Below are positions 11,122 to 23,643 of a stretch of 64,000 nt of DNA, one piece after another. Source of the stretch: Adineta ricciae (Eukaryota > Rotifera > Eurotatoria > Adinetida > Adinetidae). Each line of letters starts with the position of its first letter. Within the stretch, counting starts at the first letter, position 1. The stretch is taken from NCBI GenBank assembly GCA_905250025.1, contig CAJNOJ010000402.1:17265-81264 (forward strand). Direction: 5' to 3'. Under the pieces are notes generated by a model. It was not told the DNA's origin. It made no database searches and saw only the letters and a list, made by a program, of their open reading frames with translations. The position numbers and the translations under genes were made by a program.

Positions 11122-13202
11122 ATGGAAATGAGCAAGAGATCATCTCAATTAACAAAGAGCAATCTTGAAATATTTTCTATTGTATGGCTCGATACTTCCG
11201 TCAATCTTATTCAAGAAAATCTTGATGTTCAACAACGAATTCGTGCAACAATCAATCATTTGGAAATATTTTCTACGAGGGACGAATGTGAGCAATATAT
11301 TCGATCTGTACATTTCGACGATCAGATCATTTTCATTGTCGACCGTCAATCTAGTCAAGACATTGTGCCTGACATTCATCAATTGCCACAAATTTCCTCC
11401 ATATATATCTACTGTTTAGATAAGCAAAAATACGACCCATGGACGAAGTCATTCTCCAAAGTGAATATGATTTAATGAAATTGAACAGAGGTTTTTTGTT
11501 ATAATTTAGGTTTTAGATCAAAAACGTTATTGCACATGTGGATGAATTGATCGAACAAATTCAGTTAGATCAAATTAAACGAGTTCATAATAGACTTAAC
11601 GAAACGCTTTCGATTGATTTTTTTCACGCAAATGAGAGTTCAGAGCAATCGAGTACGACGCTAAACGGTCAATTTATTCATTCTCAACTTTTGATAAATT
11701 GTCTTCTTCGAATGAAATTAACGATAAATGATAAAAATGAGCTTATTTCGTTGTGTAAAGAAGAATACAACGGTAATCCAAGACAATTATCTATTGTCGG
11801 TGAATTTGAAACGAATTATTCACCTGATCGGGCTGTATGGTGGTATACAAGAGATTCATTTCTATACAAAGTTTTCAACAAAGCTCTTCGAACGCAAAAT
11901 ATTGATGTACTTTTTCTCTTTCGATTCTTTCTTCGCGATCTTGAACTGCAACTGAAGCAGTACAAATGTTCATCCACAATTCGTGTCTATCGAGGTCAAC
12001 TCATATCGAAAAACGAGCTAAACAAGCTGAAAGCTTCGATCGGACAATTCATTTCAATGAACTCATTTCTATCAACAACTATCGATCGTGATGTAGCGCT
12101 CTTCTTTATTGGTGATACTCATTCCTTAGACGATGAACTCGAGCCAATTTTATTCGAGATTGATGTTGACCCCCGACCTGATGGCACCAAACCAGTTGCT
12201 GACATAACATCGCTCAGTTACTTTCGTGCCGAACAGGAGGTACTCATTATGCTCGGATCGATTTTTCGTCTTACTGATCTACATCAAGATGAGAACGAAA
12301 TATGGATCGGTCAGATGACGCTATGTAGCGATAATGATCATCACTTGAATCAAGTGTTTGAATTTATGAAGGATGAATATGGAACTGGAGAGACTGATCT
12401 TCTTTCATTTGGTCATAAACTAAAAGACATGGGCAGATTTGACGACGCGGGCAAATACTATCGTCGATTGCTCAATGAACTACCGTGTGATCATAAAGAT
12501 GTTCCACGCTGTTATCACAACCTCGGAAATATGGCATTTCAAAAAGGAGATTATGATTCCAGTCTCCAATGGTATAATAAGTCGCTCGAGATTTGGAATC
12601 GAACACTAGAGGCGAATGATCCTCTTCTAGCGACGAGCTACAATAATATTGGTCTTGTATACGATGACCAAAATGATTCGAAGAAGGCACTTGAAATGTA
12701 TGAGAAAGCATTGCAGATTTGGAAGCAAAAGTTTGGTGAGAACCATGCTAATGTAGCCAAATGTTACAATAACATAGGTGTCATCTATCGAAAAGAGAAG
12801 AATTATCATACGGCACTTAATTATTATCAAAAGGCACTAACTATCCTGCAGAAACTTCTTCCCGTCGATCATCCAGATTTAGGCTCACCACATAGTTGTA
12901 TTGCCAATATTTATTATTATATAGGCGAATATGACCTTGCCTTACACTACCATGAGCAAGCACACAGAATCAAATTGAAAACTCTCCCTTCTCAACATTC
13001 CTCGATTGCAAATACACTTGAGAATATTGGACTTGTTTACGAATACAAGGCTGACCTACAACGTTCTCTGTCGTATTATAAAAATGCATCCGACATGTTT
13101 CATCATACACTGCCGTCTACACATCCAAGCGTCATTAAAGTTGAGCAAAGTGTAAATCGCATTCTTTCGAAAATAGCGTCAGAGGGTGCTCTACACGAAT
13201 AA
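11122..13202 (+). CDS. NAD:arginine ADP-ribosyltransferase with TPR array (copy B)
   Basis: Exons 11122-11460 and 11517-13202, with a 56-bp intron (11461-11516), give 674 residues, the same length as copy A with no indels. The catalytic R272, S296/S299 and E352-Q-E354 are all kept, as are six C-terminal TPRs. Differences from copy A are scattered single substitutions that spare the catalytic motifs, consistent with selection on both copies. As for copy A, the likely reaction is transfer of ADP-ribose from NAD+ to arginine of a protein target chosen through the TPRs. That target cannot be read from sequence. Confidence 0.9.
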
Positions 13203-13515
13203 CAAGGGCCCATTGTGAAAATTAGCATGCACTTCAATCGAACCTCGTCCACGCCTAATCTTTCGAACAAAAGAACGGTTAATTGAAATCAGACATGAAT
13301 AAATCCGTTTCTACGAAAGTATTAATCAAGCTGATACATATTTTTCTAGAAAGCATACCAAATGACGTAGTCAACCGAGAAAAAGAGAAAATACCAACTA
13401 AACAGTGCAAGAGCATAGAGATTATCCGTTTATCCTTTTTAGGATAAGGATAATAAGCGTATTTCTTCACCATTATCTCAAGTCTCGATAGAGTTTTGTT
13501 GAAAATTTTGTGATT

Positions 13516-14604
13516 TTAACGAACAAATAATTTTTCCTTAACATTCTCATCACACTGACAATAAGGATGATTTTTAGTAATATAACGATAACGATAACCA
13601 CGACCGTCACGTCCATGCTGGATAAAACAAGTATCATAGCCTTGCCCACACTCACAGTCCATATAAGAAGTAATATGACCCCCATGATATTCACGCTGGC
13701 GATCATAGTAATAACCGAAATGAGCTGTACATGTGGAACCTTGACGTTCTTGGAAACGCTCCGTATATTCGCCGTCGTCCCAACGCTGGCGATCTTCTTC
13801 ATCCCATTCATTTTCATTTACTATCCACTCCCAGGTTCTTCGGTCACCAATATAGTACCAATCACGACATTTACTGCAAACATTACACGCACGACCTCGG
13901 CAGCTCAGCTGACCATAGGTACCTGCGGTTTTAAATTCTAAATAAGAAGTAGTGTGAACCTAATCCACTGGATACGATTTCATTTGATCATATCCTCGAG
14001 CAAGTGAAATGCTTACCCGTAACACATGAATGATCAAGCACAGTGTTAATCTTAGCTTCTAGTTCGTTTAATTCATCAATACAATAATCGAATTTCTTTG
14101 TTGTTTTCAATGTGACTATTTGTTGTTTAAATAGTTCGACATCAGCTGATAATTTATCGATTCTTTCTACTGATTGATCATCGTATTCATGTCGAAGGAA
14201 TTGTGTTATCTTTTCGATTAAAGTCTTATATTCTGTAGTTGATGGCTTTTTGCGTTGTTCGATCTCACGGACTTTGGTTTTTAAAGTTTCTTGATATTTA
14301 CTGATAATTTTCCGTAAATTTTTAAAAACTTTTGTAATCTTGCCTATATCAGCGTTTTCATCATCGCGCATCAATGCATTCATTTCCTCTATTTTTCGAT
14401 GCAGTTCTCCTAACTTATTCTACAAGATAACTTCGTTTCAGAGCATTCGGATAACTGTAATACAGAACTCACTTTTCGGATTGTTTCAGATTCGATATCA
14501 TCGAATGAATCAGCTTTTTTGTGTTTTTTTGAACGATGATCATTCGATGCTTCTATTTCATCGTAAGAAAGTTCGCTTTTCTTACATAATTGGGATAAAA
14601 TCAT
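13516..14604 (-). CDS. Coiled-coil protein with Cys-rich C-terminal domain (copy B)
   Basis: Three exons can be joined: 14604-14473, 14419-14017 and 13937-13516, with GT-AG introns of 53 and 79 bp and consistent phases. The N-terminal part is charged with a nuclear-localisation-like SKKHKK. The middle (about 130 residues from NKLGELHRKIEEM) is a heptad-rich coiled coil. The C-terminal 140 residues begin CRGRACNVCSKC, then are rich in W, Y, R and D, with further paired cysteines (DCECGQGYDTC, YCQCDENV) that look metal-binding. I do not recognise the family. The first exon of this copy seems shortened: upstream coding visible in copy A (DNNVSEEQS) has been replaced, so the ATG at 14604 is only a best guess. 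Possible further 5' exon at 14857-15057. Confidence 0.6.
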
Positions 14605-14856
14605 AGAATTCTCACACGACAAACAACCTGAATAGCAAATCCAAAAATTTTATAAAAGGCTCACACAGCACCTCTATATAATATAATTATTACAAAAATC
14701 TCCACACTATCTTGAAAATTGCTTTCTCACATTGAAGATAAACTGATAATGCGAGATTATTTTTTGGGTTCTGTCGAGTTATTCCATTATATAAACTCAG
14801 TAAACAGAGTGAATCGTCACGTTAAAGATGGCATTTGAAAAACTAAGTTATCAAAG

Positions 14857-15057
14857 TCAATGTTCTTTTTGATTTCCTTCGTTTTCGTTCATCCAAAAAT
14901 TAAAAACTTCATTTGCAACGTATTGAAACATATCATCAATGTGAAGAACTTTTCTAAACTTAATTTCTAATGTAAAACAATATATTTTCCTATGCCATTT
15001 CCTACAGTTCTTTTTCAACAATGACTCATACATAGCAACAAAGTATGACGCGTTCAA
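14857..15057 (-). other. Possible upstream exon of the coiled-coil gene
   Basis: A 66-residue open stretch (…YVANEVFNFWMNENEG…) has an aligned counterpart in copy A at about 4850-5030. There the frame is broken unless a short 39-base segment is removed as an intron. Its orientation matches the coiled-coil gene just downstream. Coding status uncertain. Confidence 0.25.
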
Positions 15058-15170
15058 TTACAATTTCTTTTTTTTTCAGATATGTGTCAGTGTATCCACT
15101 TCACATTGAAGAAAGAAAAGATAATAACAAAACAGAATTTGTTTCCAGAAATTAGTCGCACCACCGATTA

Positions 15171-16148
15171 TCATAGTACGGATTCAGCGACAATACGTGT
15201 CGGTGTAATTCCAATCACATTGTCTGTTCTTTGACGACAGCATTTTCGCACAATTCGTCCGGTCAGATCAGGAAAGAAGCCGAGCCACACCCATGGGAAA
15301 AAGAAATAAATGATATAAATGAGATCACTGAAGTAATTTTGCTGAATATAATTAAGGAAAGTTGGATCGACAAGAACATTGACAATATATACCAGAAGAA
15401 ACGGTGTCCATCCGACTAGATAAAGTGCTGAAACAGACAATAACTGTCTTAACATGCGTCGTTGCTGACGCCATCTGCTCAATTGTCGCACACGACGTTT
15501 CTGTAGAAACACTCGTGCAATCAAAACTGTATTAGATATAATGTCAATCGCAACTGGAACACCGTTGTTCATCACGAGATCGAACGTACCAAGAAAACTG
15601 CCATACATCAAATAACAATTAGCAAAACCGCATACTCGACTGCTGAAATCCCATTGAGTATTGTTACATGGATACAAAAGAACAGCGTATATGTAGAACA
15701 CTGTTGGATAAACAATGCAGAATAAAAGTGGCAGATAATGTAGTAAATGACATATCCAACGTTTTCGTAGAATATGTTGATGAAAAATAAATATATGGCG
15801 TTGAAGAGATATGATAGCTAAAAGATACTCACTTGATACATAGATAATATATTCAAAGAATGTCCACCATATACAATGGCTTGCAACAGGTGGATTTACA
15901 TATCCAGATATGTAGAAATTAAGGCTGAGTGGAATATCGAACACAAGTTGGACAGAATTGACGATGAGCAAAATGAATAATCCATGATTTTGCGGAGCTC
16001 TGATAAAAGTGCGATGTTTTGTCAAGTGAAAAAAGATTAGAATTGTCACCATGATTGATGAAATTTGTAATAAGAAGAATATAGTAAATTTGATACGATA
16101 GAAGGTGAATTTACTGTGTCCAATCGATTCCAACTCGGTAATGTTCAT
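15171..16148 (-). CDS. Orphan class A 7TM receptor (copy B)
   Basis: 325 residues, collinear with the receptor at 5159-6136, with the same seven helices, QRH in place of DRY, GWTPF in helix 6 and a basic tail. The frame is open for 47 further codons upstream (to 16289), but that part is not conserved in frame in copy A. The ATG at 16148 is therefore chosen. Substitutions cluster in helices 1-2 and the C-terminal tail. Confidence 0.85.
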   Translation of the reverse strand: MNITELESIGHSKFTFYRIKFTIFFLLQISSIMVTILIFFHLTKHRTFIRAPQNHGLFILLIVNSVQLVFDIPLSLNFYISGYVNPPVASHCIWWTFFEYIIYVSSEYLLAIISLQRHIFIFHQHILRKRWICHLLHYLPLLFCIVYPTVFYIYAVLLYPCNNTQWDFSSRVCGFANCYLMYGSFLGTFDLVMNNGVPVAIDIISNTVLIARVFLQKRRVRQLSRWRQQRRMLRQLLSVSALYLVGWTPFLLVYIVNVLVDPTFLNYIQQNYFSDLIYIIYFFFPWVWLGFFPDLTGRIVRKCCRQRTDNVIGITPTRIVAESVL

Positions 16149-16149
16149 G

Positions 16150-17386
16150 TTTCTGATTAATAGAATATAACATAGGGGTTTATTTAGTTCTTCGAATGAT
16201 GCAAGTTCATACAACATGTTTAATTTTCTCTTTTTACTGATTACTTGCTCTTGTTTCATATTAAAACTTGATTTTGACAAATTCAACAACGGAAAAGAAT
16301 TTTTTACTTCATTACACGTAATTTCTTCACGTTAAACAAACGGAAATAGCTACAATATAGATCTATTCAGTAACTTACGTGTTAACATAATAGAAAAATT
16401 AGGTTAGTTTTCGTCACATTAGACACACTGAACTCGGACAAGATTCAATTTCTAACGTAAGGATAATTGACGGATAGGGTGAAAGATTTTATCAATCTAC
16501 CCATAAAAGCTGTGTTCTCGGAAACTTCATTTGTATTTCTAAGATTTCAATAATAAAGAAACTAGAGAATGGAGATAAATAGAGTGATACTACTGATCTT
16601 TTTCTCATCAAACATGAAATTCGCTGCATATTACGCGCCAATCGATATATAGACATAACTTACTTTTAAAAAATTTAATATACTTTTTTTGTTTGATATT
16701 GAAAAAAAAGCCTGTTAATAGTTGTGAGTGTATTTTCTCGTCTTTTTTTTTCTTGTGGACTCACATGTTTTGTTTTGTTTTGTTTTCTTTCCTTCATCAC
16801 AGCAAATATACAGTGAGAATGAATATTTAATGAGAGAGACTTGTCATGATCATGTTACCCAGATATTACGTGAGAATATTCCATATTTCATATAACATAA
16901 GACGTAAGAAAATTTTTCAATGCATAGATATTATGCTATTCGATGCAAATCAATACTAGAATCAATGCAATCAAAATGGGAGCAACAATGACAACAATTT
17001 TTTTTCCAGATGAAGAATTTGAACGCAATGATGTTATACAGCTAGGACATAATGAATGAGATCCTATAAGTATATGAGGGTGAGGGTGTCAGTGAAGAGC
17101 AGTGTCTGCATTTTCACCCTCATCGACGTCCTTGTCTACATACAAACTCTCAAATGTTGACTCAACAATAAAATTTCGTCGAAAAATACTGAATTCAACC
17201 ATCGTTCTGAAAGAGACAAGAGTACAAGTAAAAAAGAACATGAATATTTAAGGACGAGCAATCCTTATCTACCATTGCAGAACGTATTTAGTGAATTCTT
17301 TTATTGTTCTAACTCATATATCTTTTTCTCTAGTTTACATAACAATACTTTTACAAAGTAATAAGAAAGTTATTATCGATTCTTAT
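16150..17386. other. Intergenic, 5' region of the third ART gene
   Basis: No gene seen. The first ~500 bases are the end of duplication B. Poly-T tracts occur near 16690 and 16750, and a short run of 'gagggt' repeats near 17078. Confidence 0.5.
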
Positions 17387-20300
17387 ATGGCATTCAAAAC
17401 AACATCGTTACAATTACCGATTCCTGTGTATTCTAATGTTCAAACTACTATTCCGATTGAAAATGAAAATAAAGAAAGTACAACTCTTCTTTGGGTATAT
17501 CCTAACACCGGTTTTCATCAAGACACTGAACAAACAAGAACATGTCTACGAAAAATTAATGATTTCGTTGTCTTTCATACTGAACTCGAAGTGTGCATTG
17601 CATTTATTGAATCGATAAAAGACGAAAAAATACTGTTGGTTACCTCAGGTTCCAGTGCAACTTCACTTCTACCACGTGTGATACATCTGCGCCAAATCGA
17701 TTCCATTTTTGTTTTCTGCATCCAAAAGGCTAAATATGAATACTTACTCAATGACTTTTCAAAGATTATTGGTATTTATATCAAACTTGATGAATTATGT
17801 CGATCTATCAAAGAACAAGTAAATCTTGTCGATAAACAAATGGAAGCATTTAGCTATTTTGATTATCATCAAAAATCAACAAAAGATCTAACGAAAGAAT
17901 CAGGTGCATTTCTTTGGTTTCAATTGTTTAATTATGCTATTTTACGTTTACCACGAAATGAACAAGCCAAAAAGCAGATGATTACAATATGTCGACAATA
18001 CTATCGCGGCAATACTGGCGAACTCAAATTGATTGATCAGTTCGATCGCGAATATCAACCAACAGAAGCTATTCGATGGTATTCCAAACAATCATTTATC
18101 TATAAACTAGTAAATAAAGCATTAAGAAGTGAAAATGTTGACCAGTTACATACATTTCGCTTTTATATTGGTGATCTTTCAGAAAGTTTAGCAGTCGAAC
18201 ATAAAAAATGTTCTCCTCAGGCGAAAAGGTACTAACTGTCTATCGTGGTGTTCAATTGGCAAGAGAAGAATTTAATAAATTGAAAGATAATTAAGGTCAA
18301 CTCATTTCAACCAATGGATATTTATCAACGAGTCGACGAAAATCACAAGCCATTGAATTTGCATTACAACCTACGAAACGAACAGATATCGTACGTGTTC
18401 TTTTTGAAATTGAATGTGATATACAACAATTAGGTGATCGTGTCATATTTGCCGATATTGCAAAATATAGTGATTATCCTGATGAACAAGAAGTTTTATT
18501 CGATATGAATGCAGCATTTCGAATAAACAGCATTCAACGTGAATCACAGTTCTGGTTAGTCAAAATGAATGCATCAAATCGTGGCCAAATGATCGCGAAA
18601 CATTATATCGAAGAAACAGAAGAGAAAAGTATTGCAATTATATTTGGACGATTAATGTGTAATTTAGGGCAATATGATAAATCAATTAGATACTTTGAGC
18701 AATTAATGAACGATCCGAATGATGAAGATCTCGCCTGGATTGAGTTCAATATCGGAAGAGGTTTCGATTTTAAAAATGATTGGAACGTGTCTCGAAAATT
18801 CTATGAAAGTGCATATCGACGAATGGTAAAATCAAATCCACCACGTTTCAAAGATTCAGCCTATGTGCTTAATAATATCGGTATTAGTCTTCGTTGTCAA
18901 GGCAAATACAATGAAGCTCTCGACTATTATCGACGTGGATTAAAATCACTACAAAAATTTTATCCCTCTGGACACAAAGATATTGCACTAATTCTTAATA
19001 ATATCGGAGACATTTTCTATTTACAAGGAGAATATTCTAAAGCTCTCGACTCATATGAGCAAGCACTAAAAATGCACCAAAAGCTGTATCCGACTGGTCA
19101 TGCGAATATTGCTATTAGTTTGAGCAATATTGGTGATATTTTTTGTAACAAAGACAAATATGATGAAGCATTAATCTATTATCAACAAGCGCTCGAAATG
19201 CAAAAGAAATATTATCCTTCTGGCCATGTTAAAATTGCGACGAGTCTTAATCGCATAGGTTCTATTCTTTATCATAAAGGAAAATATGACGAAGCAATCG
19301 TATATTTCCAACAAGCATTGAGTATACAAGAGAAAACATATTCATCTGGACATATTGACACCACTACTAGTCTCAATAACATCGGTGATGCTCTTCAAAG
19401 ACAAGGCAAATATGACGAAGCTCTTGTTTACTACCAGCGAGCGCTTGAAATGCAACAGAAAATATATATTTCTGATCATGTTGACATTGCTTCCAGTTTC
19501 AACAATATTGGTAACGTGTTTTATGAAAAAGGTGAATATGATGAAGCCCTGAAATACTATCACAAAGCGTTAAACATGCAGCAGAAATGAAATCCGACCG
19601 ACCATCCTGATATTGCTACTACTCTTAATTTCATTGGATCAACTCTTCATGAGCAGGGGCAGTACGATGAAGCCCTTGAATATCATAAACGAGCGCTGAA
19701 ATTGCAAGAAAAGTTTTATTCTTCCGATCATGTAAATATAGCTGATAATGTATATCGAGTTGCTCGAACACTTGCGAGCTTAGGAAAGTATGATAAGGCA
19801 CTAGATTATTATCGACGTGCGCTTAAAATACTAGAAAAGATTTTTCCATTAGGTCATGTTGACATTGCTCATAATCTAAACGGTGTTGGTACTATTCTCC
19901 AAAATCAAGGAAAATACGATGAAGCTCTTCACCGCTATAAACGAGCATTGGATATGCAACGGATGATCTACCCTTCCGGTCATGTAGATATGGCGTGGAC
20001 TCTAAATTCGATTGGTACAGTTTTTAATAGTCAAGGAAAATATGCTGAAGCATTGGATTATAAACAGCAAGCACTCAAAGTGCGTGAGAAGAATTATCCA
20101 TTTGGTCACGCCGACACTGCTATTAGCCTTGATGAAGTCGGTAGTACTCTTCGTTGTCAAAACAAAGATGACGAAGCTCTTGAATACTTCGAACGAGCGC
20201 TTAAAATGCGGGAGAATCTTTATGAATCTGATCATGCTGATATTGCTACCAGCCTGTGCAATATTGCCAATATTTTGTATAGCAAGGGAGAGTACGATGA

Positions 20301-21045
20301 AGCAGCTGTTTACAATCATCGAGCTCTGCAAATATGAGAGAAAGTTTATTCCACTGATCATGTTGCTACTGCTGCCAGCCTAAACGCAATTGCTGAAATC
20401 CTCAACAAACAAGGAAAGTCTGATGAAGCACTAGACTATGCACAACGTGCCCTAAAAATGCTGCAGAACTGTTTTTCCTCCGATCACTCTGATATTGGTG
20501 ATTGTCTAGGTATTATTGCTGGTATACTTGATGATCAAGATAAATACGATGACGCTCTCAAGTATTATCACAAAGCACTTAAAATGAGACAACGAATCTA
20601 CCCATCTCATCATCCTGATATTGCTAAAACTCTTGCTCTAATTGCTTGTACGCTTGTAAAACAGGAGCAGTGGGACGAGGCACTTCTGTATTTTCAACGT
20701 GCACTGAAAATACAAGAGAAGTTCTATTCATCGGCTCATGAAGAAATTGCAGCAGCTCTGCAAGGAATTGGTCTTATTTTAAATGCTCAAGAAAAGTATG
20801 ATAAAGCCCTTGAGCACTATCAGAGATTGGCAAAAATATATGAACAACTATATCCTTCTGGAAGTGTTGATGTTGCGGACAATTTCAATACCATTGGAAC
20901 GATTTATGAACAAAAGCACAAGCCAAAAACAGCACTAGACTATTATCAGCGTGCATTAACTATGTACGACGAATTTGTACCTGTTGAGCATCCAAGTCGA
21001 AAAGAAGTTGAGCAGAATATTCACCGTGTCAGTGAAAACCAATGA
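17387..21045 (+). pseudogene. Third ART-TPR gene, long TPR array, broken
   Basis: The reading frame continues for about 1220 codons from the ATG at 17387 with four lesions: a frameshift near 18220 just before the catalytic VYRGV, TAA at 18292, TGA at 19588 and TGA at 20335. Without these it would be an N-terminal domain like that of the other two ART genes, an ART domain (VYRGV, STNGYLSTS, D-E-Q-E) and about 18 tandem TPRs of ~42 residues. The array is about three times longer than in copies A and B. The first two lesions remove the catalytic half, so the enzyme is dead as written. The TPR part between lesions is still well ordered, so decay is recent or some lesions are sequencing errors. 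Divergence from the A/B pair is high. Confidence 0.85.
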
Positions 21046-21350
21046 ATACAATAATCGTCTATGTCAAACTGATTCTTTTCTTAGAATGTGAATTGTTACA
21101 TCCGTGATCATAAATAAAAATTGAATGTAATGAGATTGAGTTAAGAATTTTATATAGACGCATGAAGAGTTCTAATAAGAGCGAAATGTTATTCTCACTT
21201 CTAGAAGGATGAGTTTAAAAAACCGAAAAGCGATGTTTGTCTGTATTTCAGATTGAGTAATGCTTAATATTGTTCACTTGAGTGTGAGTATTCTCCTGTC
21301 TGTTTCTCTCACTCACCGTCGAATCAACGATTAAATGTTAATGCACAAGT

Positions 21351-21500
21351 TTAATATTGAAAGAGCACGCTAATATCGTTCGAGTCGTAGTTTGCAACGA
21401 CAATATCTGGCTTGTTGTCACTGTTCAGATCCATTATTGAGACTGAGGTTGGCTTCTTGCCAGTTGAGTAAGTAGATTGATTAAAGTACATGCTGGAACC
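21351..21500 (-). pseudogene. Terminal FG-GAP/VCBS repeat fragment
   Basis: The minus strand reads about 48 residues with the FG-GAP signature (SIMDLNSDNKPDIVVANYDS) and ends in a stop after NDISVLFQY. An acceptor-like poly-T/ACAG precedes it. No further FG-GAP blades are found upstream (21500-22000), so it is probably the last exon left from a lost beta-propeller protein. Confidence 0.6.
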
Positions 21501-22199
21501 TGTCACAAAAAAAACCTCCTGTTTTCTTATCGACGTGTAAAAACAGTATCTGTTTATTACAGTTTTTAGAACTTCGAAGGCCTCATTTCATTTGGAATAG
21601 AAGTAGTGCACAGAATCAGCTCAATTCGTTCTGAACAATTCTCAATATGCAGGAACGATGCCAAGATCGCTTACTTCCCTTCCGTACATCTTTCGGTTGG
21701 GTTGTGTTTTACACAAAAAATTGTAATGATTTCATCTCATCTTCGTTTGCTTTACTCAAAAGTTGTCTCTAGCTAATACACTTGAATCGTCATCCATTAA
21801 AATTGTTTACAGATGGAATTTAGAACAAAAGCAATACAAGCTATCTAGGACATCACTCACTACTCGTAGTTAGGATGTCCGTTGTTGGTACTGCTGTTGT
21901 TGGCGAAACTCTTGTTAACTTTGCTACCGTGGACTCTATTAATATTTATGTAAAAAAGTACAAAATTTGTGAACATCTAGCTTGGATCGCAAAGTTATTT
22001 CAGGTGCATCAGAGCTATCTATTCGTCACTATTATGTAACTGAGGAAAGTTTTAGAATGAGGTGACAATTTGCAAGCTTTTTGTCCGTTCGAGAAACACT
22101 GTACAATTTGCATGGCGCGCACTCTACAATATAGAAAGGCTAATTCACTTAGTAAAACAAGATTGAAGTCGCTATAGAGACTATCTCTAAATAATCGTT

Positions 22200-22470
22200 A
22201 GGGTGTTCCGCTACAGTCTTTCGATTCCCTTTAACAACTTGTAACTACCTGTTTCTGCTTCTGTAGTTGGGTTAGTGCTGCTTATTGCTGATGCAATTCT
22301 CTGTTGTGGGGACGTGCACTTGCTGAAAGCATAAGTCACTCCAGCAGAGACTGGAACAACAGCGACGATTATGTAACAATGGCAACTATCACAGCTGTCT
22401 TCATTGTGGCTATTGATCTAAAGGCAAATATATTTGAAGCCTCGTGAGATATCATTAAACGAAAACATAT
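22200..22470 (-). pseudogene. Truncated copy of the hypothetical gene at 40074
   Basis: Matches the 3' part of the 40074-40604 gene (ending SYKLLK-IERL) but has in-frame stops and lacks the 5' part, which lies in the block missing from copy C. Confidence 0.5.
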
Positions 22471-23643
22471 GTTCACTACTGGCTTCTGTGGATGACTTAC
22501 CTCATCCGTGATGAACGCTTTAGTAAATTACTTAAGATAGTGTCTGAGACCAGACTGAGTCATTCCATTGATGCAGAAGTCAATGCTTTTGTTATTTCCC
22601 TCTGTTCCTTACTTTAAACAAGAAAAATGTCATTCAACAACAAAAAAACTTGAGAAATGAAGTACATTGAAGCGGTAAGTAGCATGCTGGTATTTCACAT
22701 GTCACATTTCGTAGATGGAATTTTGTCTTTCCTCCTTTAAGAAGTATCCACAGTCGTTTTGCTTATGTCAATAAAAACCAAATTAAACCAAAAATGCCTC
22801 TATGTATCATAAATTATAGATAGTTAACAACAAAAACAAACAATTTGACATGTCCTATGTCATACTACTTCGTCACCCTTTTGACGTTATTGTCTCCTTA
22901 TTTAGTGAGAATATGCTGCCGTGTATACATCAAAACGTACCACCTTGAACAGAATCGATGATACACACAGAAATCGATCAGACAAAATTGTATACTAATC
23001 ACTCTGTGAATATATAATATGTGTCATGTCTTTGCTTGTCTCCGTTTCTTCTTTTCAGTCTTCAATGGGATGCTATGTGATTACATATCACCTTTTGTTC
23101 ATAGCACATGAAATATTTAGGACATGCATCGGAAACAAATTAATTCCTCAGTCTAGAAAAAATTAATTTGAATCTCAAAGCGTAGTTACCAATGAACTAC
23201 ACTCATTAGAAGTCCTGGATATCAATTCTTATTAAGAAACTACACTGTTTAGTCAAACGTTACTTTTTGCACACCGTAATGTAATACTAGTTGTGACTCT
23301 CAAAATATAAACATCTTCTCTCATTTATGTCAACATCGTGGTCTGTTCATGGCACATTTTCGAGATGTTGAAATCATTTAAAGAGTGTAACTATTTTTCT
23401 TCTACTTCTGCATTCACATTCTTTTGTCTTCATTTTGAAAGATAACATCTTTATTCTCTTTTTCCATCTTGCACTGACACGTGTGTGAAATGTGGAACAA
23501 AACTGAGTAAATAGACACATTCGTTAGAAAAATTTAACAGAGATAAGAAAAGCAACACGGTATTCTGACAGTTTTTTCTCGTCATTTCGAGTGTTTATAG
23601 TCAGAAAGAATTTTTGATTCTGAAGAACATTATGAACAGAAAA

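Larger units (their letters stand above)
9614..16665. repeat. Segmental duplication, copy B
   Basis: The direct repeat of 1-6650. All genes of copy A are present here, and the coiled-coil gene keeps the ~430 bases deleted in A. The 3-kb spacer between copies contains the dispersed repeat, an N and the HAD-like gene. Confidence 0.93.

Noticed and set aside
13473-13817. 114-residue minus frame (MKMNGMKKIAS...)
   Set aside because: Overlaps the Cys-rich exon in another frame; the exon frame has paired cysteines, splice consistency and a stop shared with its neighbours.
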